A stretch of DNA of 64,000 nucleotides. It comes from Flavobacteriaceae bacterium PS02336. Its GTDB lineage: Bacteria; Bacteroidota; Bacteroidia; Flavobacteriales; Flavobacteriaceae. Position numbers and translations under genes: made by a program. The notes under the pieces are model-generated. The model was not told where the DNA came from. It saw only the letters and a list, made by a program, of their open reading frames with translations, and searched no databases. Positions within the stretch are counted from its first letter, which is position 1; each line of letters starts with the position of its first letter. This document shows, one piece after another, positions 59,052 through 64,000 of this stretch. The DNA lies in the NCBI GenBank assembly GCA_029960065.1, contig JASCOF010000002.1:558001-622000 (forward strand), given 5' to 3'.

Positions 59052-59606
59052 TTATTTCTTGACTCTATCCTCATTTTGTTTTACAAAAGCATCCCAACCC
59101 GAATAGCTTTTTCCAGCAATAACTTTTCCTGAATTAAAATGATGACAAACCGCCGCCGCCAAACCATCTGTTGAATCCAGATTTTTAGGCAATTCTTTTA
59201 AACCTAAAAGCTGTTGCAGCATTTTCGCAACTTGTTCCTTACTGGCATTTCCGTTTCCGGTAATGGCCATTTTTATTTTTTTGGGTTCGTATTCCGTTAT
59301 CGGAATGCCTCTAGAAAGTCCCGCCGCCATTGCAACACCTTGCGCGCGTCCTAATTTCAGCATCGACTGCACGTTTTTTCCAAAGAAAGGTGCTTCAATC
59401 GCGATTTCGTCTGGGCAATGTGTTTCAATTAATTCAATAGTTCGCTCGAAAATGATTCTTAATTTTTGGTAATGATTATCGTATTTGGAAAGCTGCAATT
59501 CATTTAATTGCAGAAATTCCATTTTTTTATTGATTACTTTAATCAAGCCGAAACCCATAATTGTGGTTCCAGGGTCAATACCTAATATGATGCGTTCTTG
59601 TGTCAA
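59052..59606 (-). CDS. ruvC: Holliday-junction resolvase RuvC
   Basis: A 184-residue nuclease that cuts Holliday junctions with RuvAB. The RNase-H-like catalytic residues are visible: Asp in ILGIDPGTTIMGFG, Glu in IAIEAPFFGKN, and the acidic pair in DSTDGLAAAVCHH (Asp) near the end. Normal length. No ruvA or ruvB gene is adjacent. It is divergent from the flippase-like gene at 59704. Confidence 0.96.
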   Translation of the reverse strand: MTQERIILGIDPGTTIMGFGLIKVINKKMEFLQLNELQLSKYDNHYQKLRIIFERTIELIETHCPDEIAIEAPFFGKNVQSMLKLGRAQGVAMAAGLSRGIPITEYEPKKIKMAITGNGNASKEQVAKMLQQLLGLKELPKNLDSTDGLAAAVCHHFNSGKVIAGKSYSGWDAFVKQNEDRVKK

Positions 59607-59670
59607 GAGATTGTTGTTTCAAGTTTAAGGTTTCAAGTTTAGAAAATTGACTCATTTTCTCATTTTCAAA

Positions 59671-59699
59671 TTGCCACATTCTCAAATTGATTACTTTTG
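59671..59699 (+). promoter_or_regulatory. Promoter deciding the start of the 59704 gene
   Basis: TTG (59671-59673), 18-nt spacer, TACTTTTG (59692-59699). It lies only 4 bases ahead of ATG 59704, implying a leaderless or near-leaderless mRNA and excluding the in-frame ATG at 59647 as the main start. Confidence 0.6.
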
Positions 59700-59703
59700 C
59701 GGC

Positions 59704-60648
59704 ATGATTTCAATTCCTCACAAAGCTAAGCAATTCCTTGTTCTTGTAACCAAACTTTTGATTGTTGGCGGTGCATTTTATTTTATTTACAATCAGCTGG
59801 CAAACAACGACAAATTAGACTGGAATAAGTTCATTGTTTTATTCCAAAAAAATCAATCGGTTTTAGGAGTTTCGTTTATTTTGCTTTTGAGTGTGCTGAA
59901 CCGTTATTTCGAGATTTTAAAATGGCAGAATCTTGCGAATGTAATTCACAAAATATCCGTTTATGAAGCCACAAAACAAGTTTTAGCCGCTTTAACTGCT
60001 GGAATTTTTACGCCAAATGGAGTAGGAGAGTACGCTGGAAAAGCTTTGTATTATCCAAAATCGGAAGCCAAAAGAGTCGTTTTTCTGAACTTAATCTGCA
60101 ACGGAATCCAGATGATTTTAACGATCATTTTTGGAATTTTCGGACTACTCTATTTCAATGCACAATTTAATGTGATTACTACAAAAACAGTTTTGATTCT
60201 TTTTGGCGGATTTGCGCTAATTGTAATTGTATTATTTTCAATAAAAAAGATCAAAGTAAAAGGGTATTCAATTGAAAAATTGATTCATAAAATCAATGAA
60301 ATTCCGAAGTCAATTCATCAGAAAAATATCTTTTTAGGAATCTGTCGTTATCTGGTTTTTTCGCACCAATATTACTTTTTGTTTTTAGGATTTGATGTCG
60401 ATCTGCCTTATTTAACTTTAATGGCGGCGATAACTTCTGTTTATTTCTTGGCTTCATCTTTACCAACATTTCAGTTTTTGGATTTTGCTGTAAAAGGGAG
60501 CGTGGCGATTTATTTCTTTGGAATTCTAGGCGTAAACGAATGGATTGTGATTTTTATCAGCACTTTAATGTGGTTTCTAAATGTCGTTTTACCAGTTGTT
60601 TTAGGAAGCTATTTTGTGCTGAATTTTAAAACCAAAACAACAGAATGA
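59704..60648 (+). CDS. LPG-synthase-TM/UPF0104 membrane protein
   Basis: About 314 residues (ATG 59704, MISIPHKAKQFLV). Eight or so membrane helices and the family segment NRYFEILKWQNLANVI...LTAGIFTPNGVGEYAGKALYY, which resembles the flippase domain of MprF and aglD-type proteins. Such proteins are thought to move lipid-linked molecules across the inner membrane. It overlaps the next gene, a GT2 glycosyltransferase, by four bases, so a shared lipid-linked sugar pathway is likely. Confidence 0.85.
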   Translation: MISIPHKAKQFLVLVTKLLIVGGAFYFIYNQLANNDKLDWNKFIVLFQKNQSVLGVSFILLLSVLNRYFEILKWQNLANVIHKISVYEATKQVLAALTAGIFTPNGVGEYAGKALYYPKSEAKRVVFLNLICNGIQMILTIIFGIFGLLYFNAQFNVITTKTVLILFGGFALIVIVLFSIKKIKVKGYSIEKLIHKINEIPKSIHQKNIFLGICRYLVFSHQYYFLFLGFDVDLPYLTLMAAITSVYFLASSLPTFQFLDFAVKGSVAIYFFGILGVNEWIVIFISTLMWFLNVVLPVVLGSYFVLNFKTKTTE

Positions 60649-61748
60649 TTTTTGGATTATTCACCATATTGGCAATTTATGTAATTAGCATTTCGTTGCT
60701 AGTTTATGGTTTTTTAAAAATAAAAAAATATCAAAAACAAGATTTAGAACCAAAAACAAGTTTTACGATTATAGTTCCTTTTCGGAATGAAAAAGAAAAT
60801 TTGCCAATACTTTTAGAAAGTTTTTCAAAGCTGAATTATCCAACGGATTTATTTGAAGTAATTTTAGTTGATGATTCTTCAAATGAAAGATTTCAAGTAT
60901 CAATTGTTAATTATCAATTATCAATTATAGACAATATTCGGAAATCAAATTCTCCTAAAAAAGACGCGATTACAACAGCAATGCAAAAGGTTAAAACCGA
61001 TTGGGTAATTACTACAGATGCTGATTGTATTGTGCCTGAGAACTGGCTTTTGACTTTTGATCATTACATCCAGAAAAATAAGGTTTCGATGCTCGCAGGA
61101 GCTGTAACGTATGATTGCCAGAATTCATTTTTACACCATTTCCAGCAATTAGATTTAACGAGTCTGCAAGGCGCAACAATTGGAAGTTTTGGCTTAAATA
61201 AAGGTTTTATGTGTAACGGAGCCAATTTTGCCTACACAAAATCATTATTTGAAAGATTAAACGGATTTGATGGAAACAATAAAATTGCCAGCGGAGACGA
61301 TGTTTTTTTATTACAGAAAGCCGCTGAAAGATTTCCAAATGAAGTTCATTATCTAAAAGCTCAAGAAGCAATTGTTGTCACAAAACCAACGGAAACTTGG
61401 AAAGCACTTTTTTATCAAAGAGTACGCTGGGCGGCCAAAACCAGTTCGTATAAAAGTACTTTTGGAAAGTTTTTAGGGCTTATTGTTTTCTTTGGAAATC
61501 TAACTTTAGTAATTAGTTTTTTCTTCGTTTTTCTAGGTATTATAGATTATCCGATTTTGGTTTTATTTGCCTTTTTTAAGTTTATAATTGACTTTGGATT
61601 GCTTTTTATAACCAATCATTTTTTGACCGAAACTCGAATAAAAAGCCTTTTATTAAGCAGTTTGCTTTATCCATTTTTTAGTTCGGCTGTAGCGTTGTAC
61701 AGTTTATTTGGCTCTTATGAATGGAAAGACCGTCAATTTAAAAAGTGA
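60645..61748 (+). CDS. Membrane glycosyltransferase, family 2
   Basis: A 367-residue protein: N-terminal membrane helix (about 4-22), a GT-A catalytic domain with FTIIVPFRNEKENLPILLESF, the DDSS motif in ILVDDSSNERF, metal-binding TTDADCIV, acid segment GDDVFLLQKAAERFP and the QRVRW motif in YQRVRWAAKTSSY, then three C-terminal membrane helices. These are marks of processive or polyprenyl-type GT2 enzymes. It is coupled to the flippase-like gene upstream. Confidence 0.9.
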   Translation: MIFGLFTILAIYVISISLLVYGFLKIKKYQKQDLEPKTSFTIIVPFRNEKENLPILLESFSKLNYPTDLFEVILVDDSSNERFQVSIVNYQLSIIDNIRKSNSPKKDAITTAMQKVKTDWVITTDADCIVPENWLLTFDHYIQKNKVSMLAGAVTYDCQNSFLHHFQQLDLTSLQGATIGSFGLNKGFMCNGANFAYTKSLFERLNGFDGNNKIASGDDVFLLQKAAERFPNEVHYLKAQEAIVVTKPTETWKALFYQRVRWAAKTSSYKSTFGKFLGLIVFFGNLTLVISFFFVFLGIIDYPILVLFAFFKFIIDFGLLFITNHFLTETRIKSLLLSSLLYPFFSSAVALYSLFGSYEWKDRQFKK

Positions 61749-61775
61749 TTTCCTCAGGATGACAATAGAATCAAA

Positions 61776-62336
61776 CTATTTCTCGTCTTTTGCTTTTAAA
61801 ATAACTGGAAGAATAAATTGAGTTTTTACAGGAACGCCACGTTTTATGGCTGGATTTATTTTAGGAAAATTAACCAAACGGGCGTGCAGAATGCTGTCTA
61901 TTTTTATCGTGTCATAAGCCACAGAATCTTTTGGAAACTGAGGTTCAAACTTCATTGTCGAATTTGGAAAAACCGTTACTTTTACTTCAATGGTATCCAA
62001 TTCGGGATATAAAATTGCCAGAGTATCAACATTCAATTTTTCTTGAATAAGACTAGACATCACTTCAAAAAAACATTGTTGTCGAAGTTTCTTATCGATA
62101 ATTTTTTCGCAGTTAGGAACAGAAGGATATTCGTCTACTTCCTTCCAATTGATTGATTTTAATTCTTTTTGGAGCAATTCCTTTTCAGAAGGAACCTGCT
62201 TCTCAAAATATTGACAAGAATTAAAAAAAATACAAATAAAAATAGGGAAAAACTGCCTCAAAGTTTTAGAATTGAATGAATGAACAAAAATACGATTATT
62301 TTTTTTGTGAAGCTTTTCAATACTTAGAATCTTCAT
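61776..62336 (-). CDS. TonB-like C-terminal protein / lipoprotein
   Basis: About 186 residues from ATG 62336 (MKILSIEKLHKKNN), which places a lipobox-like IFFNSC at about 37; an earlier start adds a poor lead overlapping the divergent gene. The C-terminal part VKVTVFPNSTMKFEPQFPKDS ... FPKINPAIKRGVPVKTQFILPVI resembles the TonB-C domain found in energy-transducer-like proteins of Bacteroidota. The long N-terminal lead before the hydrophobic stretch is unusual for a lipoprotein. Function unknown. Confidence 0.6.
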   Translation of the reverse strand: MKILSIEKLHKKNNRIFVHSFNSKTLRQFFPIFICIFFNSCQYFEKQVPSEKELLQKELKSINWKEVDEYPSVPNCEKIIDKKLRQQCFFEVMSSLIQEKLNVDTLAILYPELDTIEVKVTVFPNSTMKFEPQFPKDSVAYDTIKIDSILHARLVNFPKINPAIKRGVPVKTQFILPVILKAKDEK

Positions 62337-62413
62337 ATTAAAGATAAGTATTTTAGAGATTTGTAGGACAAAAAATAAAGTAGTAATTTGTAATAACAAA
62401 TTTGCCAAATTTT

Positions 62414-62914
62414 ATGGATTTACTTTTAGTAATACTTGGTTTTATCTGCGTGATCGTAGGAGTTTTTGGGAGTTTTATTCCTGTATTGCCAGGCCTTTCA
62501 AGCTGTTGGGTTGGCTTATTGCTATTGTATCTTACAAAAGCAGTCGAAAACAATTACTGGGTTTTAGGAATTACTTTTGTTTTAATGGTAATTATCACCA
62601 TTTTAGATTATGTAATCCCAGCAAAAGGAACCAAAAAATTTGGAGGAAGTTCTTACGGCGTCTGGGGAACAAACATAGGGTTAATTGTCGGAATTCTAGC
62701 GCCGATTCCGTTTGGCTTTATTATTGGACCGTTTTTAGGAGCACTTATTGGTGAATTGCTATACGATTCTCAAAACCACAAACGAGCCTTGAAAGCAGCA
62801 ACAGGTTCGCTTATTGGATTTTTGGCTTCTAGCTTTGTTAACTTTCTTTTTTCGATAATTTATCTTGGTATTTTTCTTACCATTCTCTGGCAGAATCGAT
62901 CTCTAATTTTCTAA
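62414..62914 (+). CDS. DUF456 membrane protein
   Basis: About 166 residues from ATG 62414 (MDLLLVILGFICVIVGVFG); a TTG 12 bases upstream is the alternative. Five or so hydrophobic segments with the DUF456 marks GSFIPVLPGLSSCWVGLL, DYVIPAKGTKKFGGSSYGVWG and GPFLGALIGELL. Function unknown. Confidence 0.88.
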   Translation: MDLLLVILGFICVIVGVFGSFIPVLPGLSSCWVGLLLLYLTKAVENNYWVLGITFVLMVIITILDYVIPAKGTKKFGGSSYGVWGTNIGLIVGILAPIPFGFIIGPFLGALIGELLYDSQNHKRALKAATGSLIGFLASSFVNFLFSIIYLGIFLTILWQNRSLIF

Positions 62915-63205
62915 TATGGTAAATTTGACTTTAAGCTTTTTCCTATATTTTTAGAATTTTAAAAAAAACTCTTAAAATTTTAAAAATAATTTTCAAACTT
63001 TTACGTTCGCTTAAGCTTTATATTTACTGCACTCTTCGATTTAAAATGTTAATAACTTGAAAAAAAGCACTCTAAAAATTTAACTTATTTTTTGGAAATG
63101 TTAATATATTTTATATTTTTATCACGATAAACGATAAAAAGCCTCACTTTATCGATTATTTTGAACAAGTTTAAATAATTGTTTCCCCCTAAATAAGTTA
63201 AACGT

Positions 63206-63808
63206 ATGACCCCAAACCTACAAATTGAACTTAGACGTTTTATTTCATCTAATGTTGTCTCCAAGTTAAACAAGTTTTATTTTGAAAATGATGCTCTTTT
63301 AATAAAGGGAATTGATGTCTCAATCGGAACAATTCTAATGGGACTCTACAACAAAGCCGAAGAGCCTGATTTCTACACCGAAATAGTCTCGATGATGAAA
63401 GAAGATTCAACTTTTTACCAGGAAATCGATTTTAATGCGGGCAGAATCTTATCAGTTGACGACTGTTATCGTTTAGAAGGAAACGTTTATCTAAAAGAAT
63501 TGTTCGCTAATAAAAAAGGAAGAATTTCAGAAATGGTTTCAAACGAAGTTGGCATCAAAAGCGAAACAGCCAGAGAAATACTTAACTTTTCAGGACTTCT
63601 TGTAATGTCTTACCTAAGAAATAATCTTCAATTATTAGAAAGTCTAAAATTACTTCTCGAAGATCAAAAAAGAGATATCTTAAACAGTATTCCTCCCGGA
63701 ATCAAAATCATCCTTGGTTTTTCATGTTACGAAACAGTCGAAGACAAAAGCCAATCTATGGGAAGATCAATATTTACACTTTTTGGACATAACTTTTTTA
63801 GTTTCTAA
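63206..63808 (+). CDS. Hypothetical protein, DUF937-like
   Basis: A 200-residue soluble helical protein. The segment ISEMVSNEVGIKSETAREILNFSGLLVMSYL (about 117-147, in pieces) has the pattern of the DUF937/YidB family; elsewhere I recognise nothing. The 291-base upstream gap (62915-63205) is AT-rich with no frame, no dispersed palindrome and no clear promoter, although TTATCACGATAAACGATAAA near 63118-63137 is a weak local inverted pattern. Confidence 0.55.
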   Translation: MTPNLQIELRRFISSNVVSKLNKFYFENDALLIKGIDVSIGTILMGLYNKAEEPDFYTEIVSMMKEDSTFYQEIDFNAGRILSVDDCYRLEGNVYLKELFANKKGRISEMVSNEVGIKSETAREILNFSGLLVMSYLRNNLQLLESLKLLLEDQKRDILNSIPPGIKIILGFSCYETVEDKSQSMGRSIFTLFGHNFFSF

Positions 63809-63873
63809 AAAATAAAAAATCCCATCTTACAAAAGTAAAACAGGATTAATATTTAATTAAATCTTGAGAAGAT

Positions 63874-64000
63874 TTATGAGTTTTTCAAATTGATAACTTC
63901 TTGATCTGTCAAAAAGCGCCAGTTTCCTCTCGGGAGATTTTTCTTTGTTAAGCCAGCAAAAGCTACACGGTCAATACGCAAAACATCATAATCAAAATGT
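63874..64000 (-). CDS. Pseudouridine synthase, C-terminal end only
   Basis: The last 42 codons of a gene running off the right edge of the window. The reading frame gives HFDYDVLRIDRVAFAGLTKK, then NLPRGNWRFLTDQEVINLKNS and TAA. The pattern LxRxxxxxLxLxxLxxGxWRxLTxxE is the end of RsuA/RluB/RluE-type pseudouridine synthases, which modify ribosomal RNA. Which member it is cannot be told from the tail. Confidence 0.8.
   Translation of the reverse strand, partial: HFDYDVLRIDRVAFAGLTKKNLPRGNWRFLTDQEVINLKNS

Noticed and set aside
62915..63205. Replication origin in the AT-rich gap before 63206
   Set aside because: No TTATCCACA-type DnaA boxes and no dnaA, dnaN or gidA neighbours were seen.

Overview
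The window looks like chromosomal DNA of a Flavobacterium-type bacterium (Bacteroidota, Flavobacteriaceae). The DNA is AT-rich. Promoters follow the Bacteroidota pattern TTG/TTTG - about 19 nt - TAnnTTTG. Translation starts lack Shine-Dalgarno sequences. Many short lipoproteins carry an SC or SCS lipobox, there are two TonB-dependent receptors, and many families are typical of the phylum (DUF4625, DUF4407, M56/BlaI pairs, LytTR regulators with TPR kinases). No phage, IS transposase, rRNA operon or CRISPR array was seen.

Layout. 1-5.1 kb: trmB, an ammonium transporter, a secreted SnoaL-like protein, a lipoprotein with three copies of a His/Cys motif, an HPF/RaiA-like ribosome factor, and a small gene behind a 36-codon upstream frame. 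5.2-7.1 kb: a small accessory patch with an HNH nuclease and an acidic partner, bounded on its far side by what looks like a decayed copy of the end of the neighbouring asmA-like gene. 7.2-16.2 kb: AsmA-like protein, thioredoxin, M61 peptidase, TPR histidine kinase with LytTR regulator, and two lipoproteins. 16.5-22.3 kb: a probable zinc-uptake locus (His-rich lipoprotein, ZnuD-like receptor, two DUF4625 lipoproteins, a small Cys/His protein). Its promoter is covered by two 15-bp palindromes of Fur-family (7-1-7) geometry. 22.4-25.9 kb: M1 aminopeptidase and a DUF58 protein, translationally coupled.

25.9-27.1 kb: two tRNA-Asp genes with near-identical promoters, a GIY-YIG nuclease gene, and a third tRNA-Asp reduced to a relic in which two segments are replaced by the same 19-nt hairpin. 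27.2-32.5 kb: AraC regulator and a TolC/HlyD/MFS efflux set. 32.8-40.8 kb: HAD phosphatase, a gluzincin-like protein, an XRE regulator, a paralogue of the small gene at 4.9 kb, a trypsin-like protease, tRNA-Leu(UAG), an M20 dipeptidase and a GT61 glycosyltransferase. 41-48.4 kb: a DUF6624-BlaI-M56-TonB operon, saccharopine dehydrogenase-like protein, DUF423 protein and PEP carboxykinase. 48.5-52.4 kb: a beta-propeller phytase with its TonB receptor. 52.6-64 kb: DUF4407, PH/SHOCT, YjbR, DUF4260, GNAT, cyclase, hemW, a lipoprotein, ruvC, a flippase-like membrane protein with a GT2 glycosyltransferase, DUF456, a DUF937-like protein, and the 3' end of a pseudouridine synthase gene.

Almost every long non-coding stretch is filled by imperfect palindromic repeats of about 60-200 bp in at least four families. 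Several contain a second, shorter hairpin inserted inside the larger one. The signals I rate highest are the tRNA-Asp/GIY-YIG cluster with its hairpin-riddled relic, the nested intergenic hairpins, the operator-covered zinc locus, the His/Cys-motif lipoprotein, and the HNH patch next to a duplicated asmA tail.
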